Below, one piece after another: positions 1-11,469 of a stretch of DNA of 64,000 bases. Each line of letters begins with the position of its first letter. The stretch's first letter is position 1. The stretch comes from Papaver somniferum (Eukaryota > Streptophyta > Magnoliopsida > Ranunculales > Papaveraceae). The stretch is taken from assembly GCF_003573695.1 (NCBI RefSeq), contig NC_039363.1, positions 126,587,302 through 126,651,301 of the forward strand, in the 5' to 3' direction. The notes under the pieces are model-generated. The model was not told the origin of the DNA and did no database searches. It was given only the letters and a program-made list of their open reading frames with translations. The translations under genes were made by a program, and so were the position numbers.

Positions 1-10
1 AATTTGTAAC

Positions 11-589
11 ATGATTATTGATGGTGGAAGTGTCGAAAATTATGTTGCTACTCACCTGGTTAAAAAGCTTGGTCTACCAGTGCATCCTCATCCAGTACCT
101 TACTATGTAGGATGGGTTAGTAAATCAACTACTCAAGATATTACTCACCAATGTTATGTAACTTTCAAGTTTGAAGGTTATGAAGATTCAGTTCTTTGTG
201 ATGTTATTGATATGACTGCAACACATCTTTTTCTTGGTCGACCCTGGCAATACGATCTTCAAGCAGTACACAATGGTTTCAAAAATACTTATACTTTCGA
301 TCATAATGGGAAAACAAAGATTATATGTCCATCAAAATCAACAGCAGATATTCGAGAATTGTGTGAAGACAAAACCAATGCTATTGTAGCCATTATTGTC
401 CATTCTTTACGACAACAACATTCTTTGAACTCCCATGAAGAATCTAAACCTATGATTGAGTTACCTGATAAGGTTCAACCTTTGTTATCTCAATATAGTA
501 TTTTATTTCCAGCTGAGTTACCAACTACTTTACCACCATTAAGGGATATTCAACACTGTCTTGATTTTACCAACTACTTCTCTACCTAA
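11..589 (+). pseudogene. Retropepsin (protease) domain of element A pol
   Basis: This 192-residue stretch is open from the left edge and begins with the aspartic protease motif: I-I-D-G-G-S near residue 2, where D is the catalytic residue. A downstream L-F-L-G-R-P motif near residue 74 matches the second conserved segment of retroviral-type proteases (hydrophobic-L-G-R/N-P). The family cleaves the Gag-Pol polyprotein. The frame continues through a linker rich in Pro and Leu that normally leads into reverse transcriptase. It then shifts by one base near 560, because the RT frame takes over at about 561. The methionine at 11 is internal to the original polyprotein and is not a real start. Confidence 0.85.
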
Positions 590-1232
590 TCAAGCACACT
601 ACAGGTTGAGTCCTACTGAGCATGAGATTTTGCAAGGTCAAGTGAATGATTTACTTCAAAAAGGTTTGATACGACCTAGCAACAACCCTTGTGCTAGCCA
701 TGCTTTCTTAGTTAGCAAAAAATATGGTGGATGGAGGATGTGTATCGATTGCAGAGCATTAAATCGAATCGCAATTCCTTATCGATTTCTTATACCTCGT
801 ATCGGTGACATGTTCAACTTTCTTTCTGGTTCTATTATCTTCACAAAGTTGGATTTACGTAGTGGATACCATCAAATACGAATTCGAGAAGGAGATGAAT
901 GGAAGACAACATTCAAAAAGCTTGAAGGATTATATGAATGGCTTGTCATGCCATTTGGATTATCTAATACACCAAGTACCTTTATGCGACTCATGAATCA
1001 GGTTCTCCAACCCTTTCTTAGTAAATTCGTTATTGTGTATTTTGATGACATTTTGATTTTAAGTCGAAGTGAGCAAGAACACCTTGATCATCTATCACAA
1101 GTATTTCAAGTTCTTGCTGATAACTACTTATATGTTAATCTGAAGAAGTGTACATTCATGGCTTCATCAGTAACATTTCTGGGGTATGTGATATCTACTG
1201 ATAGCATACATGTCGATCCTTCAAGCAATTAA
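561..1232 (+). pseudogene. Reverse transcriptase domain of element A
   Basis: The 223-residue frame holds the core RT motifs in order. These are the entry motif ending in G-L-I-R-P-S, the [18 protein letters not shown] block, [13 protein letters not shown] (catalytic Asp in the L-D-L segment), M-P-F-G-L-S-N-T-P, and the polymerase box Y-F-D-D-I-L near residue 160. The family copies retrotransposon RNA into DNA inside virus-like particles. A stop at 1230 breaks the polyprotein after the conserved F-L-G-Y segment, and the connection domain continues in another frame from about 1210. Confidence 0.9.
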
Positions 1233-1818
1233 AGATTGTCCAGTTCCTACTTCTATTCGATATGTACGTAGTTTTCATGGCTTGGCTTCTTTTTATAGAA
1301 GATTTGTGAAGAATTTTAGCACTATTTCTGCACCCCTAACTGACTGCCTCAAAAAAGAGAAGTTTGAATGGACAAAAGCAATGGACATAATCTTTAATAC
1401 TCTGAAATAAAAACTTTGTACTGCACCAATTCTTGTTTTACCAAATTTCGACAAACCTTTTGAGATAGATTGCGATGCTTCTATTGTTGGAATTGGCACC
1501 GTTTTATCACAAGAAGATCATCCAATAACATATCACAGTGAAAAGAATTCAGAAACACAAAAGAAGTGGTCTACCTATGAATTGGAATTACTTTCTCTTG
1601 TCCAAGCTCTCAAGCAGTGGCATACTTATCTGATACATAGAGAATTTGTTGTCAATATTGACAACTATGCACTGAAATTTTTGAATACTTCTACTAAAGT
1701 TAACAGAATGCATGATCGATGGCTAGCTACAATCAACAAATACACATTTTCTATGAAGCACAAAAGTGGTAACTTGAATCAAGTTGCAGATGCTCTAAGT
1801 AGAAGACGTCATATTTGA
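1210..1818 (+). pseudogene. RT connection and RNase H domain of element A
   Basis: Two frames cover this part. Residues from 1210-1410 match the connection segment (F-H-G-L-A-S-F-Y-R-R-F-V). After a TAA at about 1408, the RNase H domain can be read through 1420-1818. It contains the first catalytic Asp in a C-D-A-S motif near 1470, a Y-E-L-E-L-L motif near 1580 holding the Glu, and the terminal A-D-A-L-S-R motif near 1790. RNase H removes the RNA template during cDNA synthesis. The domain has the usual length for Ty3/gypsy elements but is interrupted by stops. Confidence 0.85.
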
Positions 1819-1831
1819 ACCACAATTCGTA

Positions 1832-3060
1832 ATGAGAGATTTGCATTTGATTACATCAAAGAAATTTATCCTGAAGATGAATATTTCAGTAAATTATGGA
1901 ACCAATGCAGTTCTCAAAGTCATGAAGTCAATGATTTTCTCATACAAGATGGTTTTCTTTTTAAAGGTAATCGTTTATGTATTCCAAAAGGTTCCCTACG
2001 CTTACATCTTATGCGTGAATTACATGGTAGTGGTCTTGGTGGTCACTTTGGAAGAGATAAAACCATCGCACTTGTAGAAGAAAGGTTTTATTGGCCTTCT
2101 TTAAAACGTGATGTACAAAAATTTATACAAAAGTGCATGGTCTGTCAGAGAGCTAAGGGTACCACTCAAAATACAGGGATATATACTCCATTACCAGTTC
2201 CTGATGCACCCTGGGTTGATATAAGTATGGATTTTATACTTGGGTTACTCGTACTGCTAGAGGTAATGATTCTGTAATGGTTGTAGTTGACCGTTATTCT
2301 AAAATGACTCATTTTATTGCCTGTAAAAAGTCCAATGATGCATCGAATGTTGTTGCATTATTCTTCAAAGAAATAGTACGCCTACATGGAGTGCCAAAAT
2401 CTATCACTTATGACAGAGATACTAAGTTCTTAAGTTACTTTTGGAAGACTCTATGAATGCACTTAGGGACTGCCTTACAGTTTATCACCACTTTACATCC
2501 ACAAACTGATGGCCAAACAGAAGTAGTGAATCGTTCACTTGGTAATCTCATTCGAGCTAAATGCATGGACAATAACAAGCAGTGGGATATTTTACTACCT
2601 CATATGGAATTTGCTTTCAATATTTATGTTAACCGTTCTACAGGGAAAACACCATTTGAAATTGTGTATTCTAAAGTTCCCAATCATACACTTGACTTGG
2701 TGGTATTACCCAACACTCAGAGTACAAGCACAGCTGCAGATTCTTTTGTTGACAAGGCTACTGAACTACACAATTCAGTAAAGACTAAGCTGGAACAATC
2801 TAATTCAAAGTATAAAGAAGATGCTGATAAACACAAAATACTGAAGACTTTCAAAGAAGGTGAGTTAGTAATGATACATCTAAGAAAGGAAAGATTTCCA
2901 GTGGGAACTTACAACAAAACCAAGATGAAGAAGTATGGTCCTTTCAAGGTTATAAAGAAGATCAGTGATAATGCGTATATTATTGATCTGCCAAGTGACT
3001 GAAATATTTCAAACACATTTAATGTGCAAGAAATTTTCACTTTTCATGCTGACAATGAAC
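1832..3060 (+). pseudogene. Integrase of element A, frameshifted
   Basis: From about 1990 the sequence encodes the zinc-binding N-terminus: His in E-L-H-G-S-G, His in G-G-H-F-G, then C-M-V-C-Q. The catalytic core follows with Asp in M-D-F-I (about 2230), Asp in Y-D-R-D-T-K-F (about 2410; most relatives have S-D-R-D), and Glu in Q-T-E-V-V-N-R (about 2520). Frameshifts occur near 2245 and a stop near 2455. The C-terminal DNA-binding region reaches about 3002, with a P-F-K-V-I-K-K-I segment. The last codons before the polypurine tract are degenerate. No chromodomain is recognisable. Confidence 0.88.
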
Positions 3061-3100
3061 TGCTGATTTGCACAGACAACTCGAGGACGAGTTTCATTCA

Positions 3101-3113
3101 AGAAGGAGGGATT
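3101..3113 (+). promoter_or_regulatory. Polypurine tract of element A
   Basis: A purine-only run (AAGAAGGAGGGA) lies directly before the TG that opens the LTR. This is the normal position of the plus-strand primer. Confidence 0.8.
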
Positions 3114-3436
3114 GATGCAGGGCATATACATGTTCCTGAAGATTCCACATAGAAGCTTAGCTTCTAAGTTTGTTTAGTTTATGTCTTTCCTTATTTTAGG
3201 ACTCTTTTAAATTTCCTTTTCAGTTTACGTTTCTTAGTTTAATTGTTTTCTTAAGCCTATAAAGGCTAGTCTTATTCTTGTGTAGAACACAACTTTTATC
3301 AATAAATAATTATTACTAAACTATCTTCTTCCTCCTTTTCTTTCTACGTTTCTTCTTCTTATTACTCAATTCTCTTCTTTCTTAGCCTTCATCAATCTCT
3401 GCATTGTTTTCTTTCTCTAATACCACATCACTTACA
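3114..3436 (+). repeat. 3' LTR of element A (about 323 bp)
   Basis: It starts TGATGCAG directly after the polypurine tract. I place the end at a CTTACA because the preceding bases (TACCAC..C..TTACA) line up with the end of the LTR of element B (TACCACTGACCGATTACA). TATAAAGG at 3258-3265 is a plausible TATA box and AATAAA at 3301-3306 a plausible poly(A) signal. The start is well supported; the end is inferred by comparison. Confidence 0.7.
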
Positions 3437-3747
3437 TAGTAACCAAGATCACAAGACAATTATTTCAGAAAAAAGAAGAAGAAAAAGAAGACAAATACAA
3501 GGCAAAACAAAGAAAGTTAGAAAGTATTGTTTGAGATAATAAAAGCATCTATACTTCCACTTTAAAAATATCATCCTCAAAACTTCTTAGTTGAACAAGT
3601 AATGTGATGCTAGTTGAATAGTATCTTCTCTTATTTCTTGTTGTTAGTACTACTTTTTCTTATTTTTTCATTTATATGTTTGATCAGGTTGGACAACAAA
3701 ATAACTTATTCTTCCGCTTCAGAAACTTCAGATTATATAACTCTTGC
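3437..3747. other. Spacer, nothing recognised
   Basis: AT-rich sequence with a purine-rich block around 3468-3520. No coding potential or repeat that I can name. Confidence 0.6.
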
Positions 3748-6110
3748 TGAAAAAGCTGGGGTCTAACAACCACACCCAATATGTCGCTTAGCAATCTGTA
3801 TGGACTAACTCTAGTATACTTTCAAGAGAATCAACTAGACAGTTAGACTCAATCTTACAAAAAGTATAGCAAAGAGTTATATCTCAATCTCTTAATTCAA
3901 TCCGCAATTTAAAAAAAAGAAGTTGCGAGCCCGATTGAATCTAAGAGAGATAACTTGAACGGTACCAAAGACCAATGTTCAAGGATCAATCAATTTCAAT
4001 CAACAACCAAAGGTTGGATTTACCAATTGATCGATTCAACGCACAACCTGTGATATTTCAATTGTATAACAAAATATAATGCGAAAAACAAATAACACAG
4101 ACACCAGTATTTTGTTAACGAGGAAACCGCAAATGCAGAAAAACCTCGAGACCTAGTCCAGATTGAACACACACTGTATTAAGCCGCTACTGACACTATC
4201 TTAGTACAAACTAACTTCGGTCTGGACTGTAATTGAACCTCAATAAATCTCACACTAATCCAAGGTACAATTGGGATCCTTACGTCTCTGATCTCAGCAG
4301 GATACTACGCACTTGATTCCCTTAGTTGATCTCACCCACAACTAAGAGTTGCTACGACCCAAAGTCGAAGACTTTAATAAACAAATCTGTCTCACACAGA
4401 AAAGTCTACAAGAATAGATAAATCTGTCTCCCACAGAAATACCTACGAGCTTTGTTCCGTCTTTTGATAAACCAAGGTGAACAGGAGCCAATTGATATAC
4501 CGGACTTGTATTCCCGAATAACATCCTAGAAATATCAATCACCTCACAATAATCTTAATCGACTCGCGAAACAAGATATTGTGGAATCACAAACGATGAG
4601 ACGAAGGTGTTTGTGACTACTTTTTTATCTTTCCTATCGGAGATATAAATATCAAGCCAATCTTACGATTTTACTCAATCACGATATAAACAACAAGATC
4701 AGATCACGCAACTACAGAGAAAATAGTTGGGTCTGGCTTCACAATGCCAATGAAGTCTTCAAGTCGTTAACCTACAGGGTCTCGAGAGAAACCTAAGGTT
4801 AAAGGAGAATCGACTCTAGATTACATAACTAGTATCACACAGGAGGTGCGAGGATTAGGTTTCCAAGTTGCTAGAGTTCTCCTTTATATAGTCTCCAAAT
4901 CAGGGTTTGCAATCTAAGTTACCTTGGTAACAAAGCATTCAATATTATCCGTTAGATGAATACCTGATTAGATTCAATCTAATATCTTTCAACCGTTAGA
5001 TTGAACTTAGATTGTTATACACACATGAAATTTAACTTCATTTAGGTTTGAGTAACCGTACCTAAACGTGTACATTTAGTTGGTTCAATAAAGTTAACCA
5101 ATGGTTAGCCATATCAGTACTTTCATATCAACCTTATTCATCTTCACCATAAATATTTCAAATGACTCAAATGAACTAGTTAGAGAGTTGTTCAATTGCT
5201 TAGATCTCATAGAAGTGTATACAAAATCGAAACAAAATCGGTTTTGATTTACTCGAATCGATTCAAGAACATTATAGCCACGGTTTGCAAAGATTGCATT
5301 CCTTAATATGTATAAATTTTTTAGTCCATGAACAAAACGATTTTATAAAGTAACCTACCTAAGTATGCGAACAAGTACGCGTGCTTAAGAAACCATATTG
5401 AGTTTGTTTTTCACTTCCAAAATCTAGCATAAATTCACGGACGTGAACTTTCCGCCAGTACTTGTACGGGTACCCATGCTGTGCCGGATTTCCAACAACC
5501 GCCAGTACGCATACGGGTACGCATAATTTGGGTTCCCGTTTTTGGACTTATACACAAATTTGAAAACACACTATGCTTATATCCAAAGATGGTTACATGT
5601 TATAAACTCTTATTTCAATCATTGAAACATTCTTAGAGGATGTTATATAGTTGTTATTCACAAACTATTTTTCATCAAAGCGATTTTCAAGTTATTGAAA
5701 TAATCAATATAACTTTCGTCACGAGTAAAGATGAACTTGGCCAAAGCGAAAGCTTACCAACACGTATTTCGAGAAATAGATAAGCGAGATAAACTCGGCT
5801 GGAAATAGCAAATGTGTATAATCGAAGTCTATATAGCAATACGACATGTGTATCAAGATAGGAGATAAAATAGATAGACTTTTGAATGATAGATAAGTTC
5901 AAGTCTCCACATACCTTTTTGTCGATGAAGTTCCACCAATTCCTTGAGTAGTTCTTCGTCTTTGCATGATGAACACTGTGCAGTCTAGAGCTCGTCCGAG
6001 ACTTAGCTATAAGTAGTCTAGAAAACAAGACTTATAGTTTTGACAACTAAACTTGAAAAACAAGCTTGAGATAGCAACGCTTGCGAGTTCGACCAAGCAC
6101 TGCTTTAACA
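3748..6110 (-). repeat. Large LTR-like repeat, minus orientation (possible solo LTR)
   Basis: Read on the minus strand, this block begins TGTTAAAGCAGTGC and ends with CAGCTTTTTCA, so it has TG...CA ends. A good TATA box (TATATAAAGGAG on the minus strand, 4883-4890 on +) sits near the middle. No long ORF is present. I recall closely similar sequence as a dispersed repeat in poppy clones, but cannot confirm it. The five bases on each side (CTTGC and ATTGT) do not match, so either the borders are slightly wrong or the copy is truncated. No primer site or internal region follows. Confidence 0.5.
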
Positions 6111-6857
6111 ATTGTACATGATATTATACATTAATATCACTAAACTTGGATATTCCAAAGCATTCGACGGGGTGGAATGAGGGTTTCTAAATGCCTAAGT
6201 GAAGACTTTTGACACCAATATGCCTCTAAACAATAAGCTTATTTGATTTCCCTCTAGATCAAAGAACAAGGCTTGGAAATATGTTTGCGGTAGACAAAGC
6301 TAGCAAACCTCACAAACCCTGAACACTCACTTAGATGCGAAGCCTGGATTCAGACTCACACTGCCATTGCGAGCTAAAACTATATTTCATACAACAATGT
6401 AAAACATCCATTTCCAAGTAGCACTAAACATTATGTTTAAGCTCCTCCTAGTTACAAACTTGAAAGAGGAAACTATTTCCTAATAGTAATAGACTAAAAG
6501 TCTTAACAAAATCAAATAAGATTACAATCAATGGAAACAACAAAATCCCAAACAGGATCAATAAAAAAAGTTAAACTAAAAACTTATCATTATAAAGATC
6601 ACCATCCAACGTTCATAGATCGGTAAAAGTGATGGAAATTGAATTCAATACCCATAACCCCATATGTAATCAATAAAAGTGAGAAATCACCAATTATACG
6701 TGAAACTAGATATAAACAACTAAATTTTGGGGAAACAAACCGAACAATAACTATTGTTCAAGAGAATTCTGATGAGTGCCTTGCCATTCTTTAATTACAT
6801 CTTGATATAATTTCAATTGGCTTCAAAAATACAAATTAAAAATCAATTCGTAAATTG
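6111..6857. other. AT-rich spacer
   Basis: No ORF or named repeat. It precedes the first RNase H-like fragment and may include its degraded 3' part. Confidence 0.5.
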
Positions 6858-6914
6858 AACATGAAAGATTAACTGGATAAAGAAATTGAGAAAAATAAAT
6901 AAATCAAATTATTA

Positions 6915-7095
6915 CCTGTATGAAATCCTTTACGGAGCATCATCTAGTAAGATTCTTGAAAGTTGGGGAGGAATATGAAATTGGAGAATTCTTGAGTTTC
7001 CTTTTCTCATCCGAGAAAGAAAAATTGTTGCTTCGTCCCCTTCTCATAATATATGTCCAATTTCATATTCTTCCATTTTTTTGGGTTTACCTCAA
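6915..7095 (-). pseudogene. RNase H-like domain C-terminal fragment, copy 1
   Basis: On the minus strand one frame reads M-E-E-Y-E-I-G-H-I-Y-Y-E-K-G-T-K. A shifted frame reads F-H-I-P-P-Q-L-S-R-I-L-L-D-D-A-P, then a stop, then R-I-S-Y-R. The same two segments occur in copy 3 as L-E-D-Y-E-V-K-H-V-Y-T-E-G-N-K-A-A-H and L-H-P-Q-L-S-K-I-I-Q-N-D-A. This is the end of the plant RNase H-like (RVT_3) fold, where the H-x-x-R/T-E-G-N-x-A-A-H segment is conserved. A possible splice donor (CAG|GTAATA) follows the last exon. Only the C-terminal part is present, with a frameshift and a stop. The apparent + strand ORF at 6920-7141 is a shadow of it. Confidence 0.6.
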
Positions 7096-8195
7096 ATTCT
7101 TTATTCGAACATTGCATCAAATTTCTATCCTGTACATTTGAATATCAAACTCTTTGATAAGAAAGGCCTACTGAACGCAAGTGTAAAATAATAGCATTGG
7201 GATGCATAGATTCTCAAATGCCAAAGTTGACGTACGTATTTATAGTAAAACAATATGTGTTTCCATAAAGATATGATACTTAGTAAGAGAATTCTCGAAT
7301 ATCAAAGTTTCCAGATCCGTTGTGCCTAATATTTTTTCCAGTCCCTCTGTTCTGGCAAAGGGTGGAGGGATACATGTCCATGTTGCAAAATTCATTCAAC
7401 TTGCAAAACCAAATTTGTTTTGTTTAACTTTAAAAACTAAGATAAAATGGGTAAAATATGTATATTTTTCCTAAATAGTGATATATATATATATATATAT
7501 ATCTTAGTGATTGAAAGAGTACTCTTTACTAGATTTGGATGGGGCTTTTATCATCTTTCATTTTCCTTATGTTAGATTAGTTATAATCATAATAACTAAT
7601 AACACTCACGATGCAAATCAAAATTTTGCATATATGCATATATATATATATATATGATAGTAATATTTATGATTATTTTATCATAAATGTAAGGCCTTTG
7701 GATTTAAATAACTGCTCACCTTAGATGAAGTGTTTTAATCATGTATAAAGAGATAATCCATATGATAATTGATGTTAGATCGTATTTGTGACAAATAAAC
7801 TTGCCTCTAAAATCGATTACCACATGCTTATACGTGTCAGTGAATCTGTACGGGTACGGTTATCAAATATCGGGCAAAAACATTTTTTAATAAATTATTG
7901 TCAAAAACTTACGAAACATATTATTGGAAAAAAATTATTATCAATAGATCTAGATAAAAATTTCGCAAAAAACACGAAACATAAAAATCTTTTTTACAAA
8001 CCTTACAATTTTTAATTTCTAGAGAGAGGTTAAAGAGTACATCAGTTGTTGTTTTGATATTTCTATCATCATTAGGCCTTGCAGAGATATGACAAGATCT
8101 AGTATTAAATTTTGTTGAAAACTTTAAACACAAGAATTATTATAAATAGATCTAGAATATATTTCCCAAAACATACAAAAAAAAAAGCTTTTAAA
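7096..8195. other. AT-rich spacer with (TA)n microsatellites
   Basis: Contains AT dinucleotide runs at 7481-7502 and 7639-7656. No coding region is recognised. The short ORF at 7788-8015 has no features that support a gene. Confidence 0.6.
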
Positions 8196-8234
8196 CATGA
8201 AAAATTAAGTGGATGAAGAAATTGAGGAAAAAAA

Positions 8235-9110
8235 AATCAAAGTATTACCTTTGTAAGAAATCCTTCCCAGAACATTATCTAGTAAAATTCTTGAAAGTTG
8301 AGGAGGAACATGAGATTGAAGAATTCTTGAGTGTCTTTATTTATCCGCGAAATAAAATTGGTTGCTTTGTTCACCTCTCTCAATACATGTTAACTTCATA
8401 TTCGTCCATTTTACGAAGAAGAGTTACAGTTTCTTTCATCTTTGAGTCTAAACCTCACTAGAATTCAAAGCAGAGTTCAAAATTTCACAATAATTTCATG
8501 ATTTATTTGGATCAAAAACATTCTTATGTTTTTTCTTACGGTCAATTCTATATCACTTTTTACTTCTTCAATCTGCATCAGATGGGTTTGTCTCCTCTGG
8601 AATAAGAGAATTCCAACTAATCAAATCTCCAAACTTATTTCTCAATATTACTCAACACAAGAATAAGAGGGGGTATAAGAGTCATCAATTTGTATCACAA
8701 CAAATTTATAAGAACCATCAGCATTTGAAATGGCCCAACCTGGATAAGGTTTCTCCCATCTTATTTTTCGTTTTTTTTATAACCTTCAAATGGTTGAAGA
8801 TCCGAGTAAGTTGCTTCCACCAATTTAATCTCGTCAACCAATCCAAAGTTAAACACAATTTCAAAATATAAACAGAAGTAAATTCTTACTGATGATCTTC
8901 AATCAAGTTTTTCAACCGACCATTCTTAGAAAAATTCTTGAAGAAAAACTCTATTCAATGTATCTTTAAATTGTACCAATTCCCTTGAGCTCAAAGAATA
9001 ACTCATGTGCCTCTGTAAAAGAATTTTTATCTCTCCTAAATTTCCTTCATTCATCAGATCAAGAGATATTTCATTTGCTCTCATTATAACTCTTCATGTT
9101 AATTCTCATA
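8235..9110 (-). pseudogene. RNase H-like domain gene, copy 2, degraded
   Basis: Minus-strand homology runs in pieces. An upstream segment (about 9110-8930) reads N-E-G-N-L-G-E-I-K and R-E-L-V-Q-F-K-D-T-L-N. The domain start (about 8770-8690) reads W-x-K-P-Y-P-G-W-A-I-S-N-A-D-G-S-Y, with the first catalytic Asp kept. A middle piece reads L-R-N-K-F-G-D-L-I-S-W. The C-terminal piece (about 8410-8240) reads M-D-E-Y-E-V and P-P-Q-L-S-R-I-L. Several stops and frameshifts separate the pieces. A possible donor (AAAG|GTAATA) follows. About 200 bp at 8196-8408 are a direct repeat of 6858-7072, which supports tandem duplication. Confidence 0.6.
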
Positions 9111-9356
9111 ATAACAAAATTCAATGCTATCAATGAAAAACGTTACTATAGATAAGTTTTACTAGCAATAGATAGTTAAAGTTACCAAATATACAGGTTT
9201 GCATACTAACTGCATACTCTATAAGTTAAAGGGAAAAAATAACATTGGAATGCATACGGATTAGAAGAACCAACAATTTCTTATGTTCTCCAGACTCTCT
9301 CATTAGCACTCCTAATCTTAAAGAAGTGCCTTGTCACAATTTTTAATCAATCTTTC

Positions 9357-10449
9357 CATATGCAACCTTTCCTAAAGCATCATTTTGTATGATCTTTGAG
9401 AGTTGCGGGTGTAATTGAGATGACGAAAGACTTGGGTTAGCTTCTTTAACGTCCAACACATAGAGAAAATGTGCGGCTTTATTTCCCTCTGTATAAACAT
9501 GTTTGACCTCGTAGTCCTCTAATTGATCTAATAGGGTTTTAATTTCTTGAATTTTAACCTTGGCCTATTGTAGAATGTTATCCATTCTACTTTCCTCTCA
9601 AGCTTTCAAAAACTCTTTATGACTTATCTCTATAACCAAGAATTTTATGTTATTGTCTAATACCACTTGTATCCCGTATTTAACTGATATAATCTTTGCG
9701 CCATATGAATCTATCACTACCATTGGATTTGCATATCCAGTAATAAACCTCCAGTATCATCTCTCAAAATCCCAGCAACGAGGGAGTCAACTTTTTCACC
9801 TCTAAATGACCAGTATGCATTTAACTTGACCTAACCAGTTTGAGGTATTACCCACTGTACTTTCAAAGTAGTCTCGTATGTTCCCAAGAAAGGTTTTATA
9901 AGATTGGCATAAAGTGATGTTTCCACCTCAACCGTAGCTAGTTCACTTACTATGGTCTGGGCTTCATCATACCAACCCAAGTTCAAACACGTACACTTTG
10001 ATAATGTAAATAGTGTGAAATTACTTTCTTCATTTGACCAGTCTGTATAAACTCCTTAATTAACGGACTATAAATTGTATCTTTGAATTGTATAAGACTC
10101 TTTGGGTTTAAAGGATTGGTTTTGTAAGTTTCAATGAAGGGTTTTTTATCCCTTTTAAGTTTCCCTTCCTTATGTCATCTGTGAAAATATAGATATATGC
10201 ATCGACTTTAAAGATTACTCTACTCATAAGCTATGACATTGATAACCAAGCCATAATATTTTTATCCATTTGCAGAAAAACCCTTAAGATACCCGGTACA
10301 TGAGTGATCAACTCATGTTGGGCTAGAGTTAGGGGAAGGTTTTTTATTACCTTGGTATTGAACCCAAATTTCTTATTATCGGTCCACTTTGAGAAATGAT
10401 CTTCAAAATAATTGGATGCTAATGTTGTCATCTTCCATTTTAAGCCCAA
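9357..10449 (-). pseudogene. RNase H-like domain gene, copy 3, most complete
   Basis: On the minus strand this copy has an upstream 72-residue open segment (10449-10231), with F-E-D-H-F-S-K-W-T but no known domain. A linker around 10200-10050 matches copy 2 (K-G-N-L-K-G-I-K and S-L-I-Q-F-K-D-T-I). The RNase H-like domain then begins near 9865 with V-Q-W-V-I-P-Q-T-G and V-K-L-N-A, and ends near 9360 with E-G-N-K-A-A-H and P-Q-L-S-K-I. In related domains the start reads V-K-L-N-x-D-G-S. Here the catalytic Asp-Gly is Tyr-Trp, so the enzyme would be dead. Several stops interrupt the frame. The family includes host genes and non-LTR-derived copies, and I cannot tell which applies. Confidence 0.6.
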
Positions 10450-11282
10450 ATCCTATTCATATATAAAAAATTTAGATATTTCGTTTTCATAAAATAAAAA
10501 AGAAAATCACTGTATAGCAATATCACTTTTACAAATTTTAACCAACCACCGTAATCCCTAACGCAACTTCTTTCCTCTTAATTTTTTTTCTCTAACCACG
10601 ATTAGTGTCTAAAATTTGTGATTACATTCAGTTTCTATATTTAATAAAAAAACAAAGAGTAGATTTAAAACAACTTAAATAATACAAAGGTCGGGATCCT
10701 GAGAAAATTATGTTAACAAAACATTTCAACAAACATTAATGTATGTTGTATCAAACTATATCATATGGCTGTGAATACAAGTAATACTGCAACCAAATCT
10801 ACCCAAACATTTATAGGATTAATCCAAGCGAGCAACCAGATATTTTGTCATCTAAGAAAAAAAGATATTTAGTAATATCATAATATCTTAGAGCATCAAT
10901 TGAGGATGCCAATTACACTACTGTAGAAAATATCTACATTCCTTCATTTGATTTCTTAATCACAATGGATATGAAAAAAAACAGTATCAAGCAGTCTTCC
11001 AAAGAGATATTTTTTAACTTCTTGTTCTGTTGAATAATAATTTTCAAGACCAGATGAGAAGCACTTGCTGAAATATTAATAAGATGGAATACATATAATA
11101 CAACTAAGTTACTGGCTTGCAGTATAGTAGATTGGAGACAAAAGTATGAAAATGATGAGAATATGGTACATTCAAATGGGATGGGTAGTATGCGTCCTAA
11201 TTCAAAGTAAGTTAGATCATTTAATTGAAACGAAGTAGTCAATTCCATGAGCCAATTAATAACTCATGCTCAGTTACCAACA
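10450..11282. other. AT-rich spacer
   Basis: No recognised element. A 104-residue minus-strand ORF at 10934-11248 has low-complexity, hydrophobic composition and no motif, so I do not call it a gene. Confidence 0.5.
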
Positions 11283-11284
11283 TA

Positions 11285-11360
11285 CTACTTTCAAAAAAAT
11301 AGGCTGGTTTTATATATAAATTATACATGATACCAGCCTATTATTTTGAAACGGATAGAG
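11285..11360. mobile_element. Stowaway-like MITE (76 bp hairpin)
   Basis: Near-perfect inverted repeats (TTTCAAAAAAATAGGCTGGT and ACCAGCCTATTATTTTGAAA) flank a short AT-rich loop. The right end, read outward in reverse complement, is CTCTATCCGTTTC, which resembles the Tc1/mariner Stowaway consensus end (CTCCCTCCGTTTC). TA dinucleotides lie at both borders (11283-11284 and 11361-11362), as expected for that superfamily. The left terminus has lost a few bases of the consensus. Confidence 0.7.
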
Positions 11361-11444
11361 TATTTATATGACTGATAATCACCTAGCTCATAGTATCGGA
11401 GAGAAAATATTTTCCTTGTTTCCTCATGGTAATTAATCAATGTT

Positions 11445-11466
11445 GGGGGGGAGGGAGGGGAGGGGG
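11445..11466 (+). other. G-run tract, potential G-quadruplex
   Basis: Four or more runs of at least three G separated by single A bases, ending three bases before the LTR of element B. Confidence 0.6.
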
Positions 11467-11469
11467 TAC

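Larger units (their letters stand above)
1..3436 (+). mobile_element. Element A: 3' part of a Ty3/gypsy LTR retrotransposon, decayed
   Basis: Protease, reverse transcriptase, RNase H and integrase homologies follow each other in Ty3/gypsy order on the + strand. A purine-rich tract and a short LTR close the element. The 5' LTR and gag lie outside the window. Pol is split by several frameshifts and stops (near 560, 1232, 1410, 1818, 2277 and 2455), so it is not functional as it stands. No chromodomain is visible after the integrase C-terminus. I infer a decayed member of a lineage related to element B, whose protease has the same layout. The target-site duplication cannot be tested because the 5' end is missing. 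Confidence 0.93.

Noticed and set aside
11445..11466. G-rich tract as a polypurine tract of a 3' LTR
   Set aside because: The LTR that follows leads into a primer site and gag, so it is a 5' LTR, and no integrase end lies upstream.
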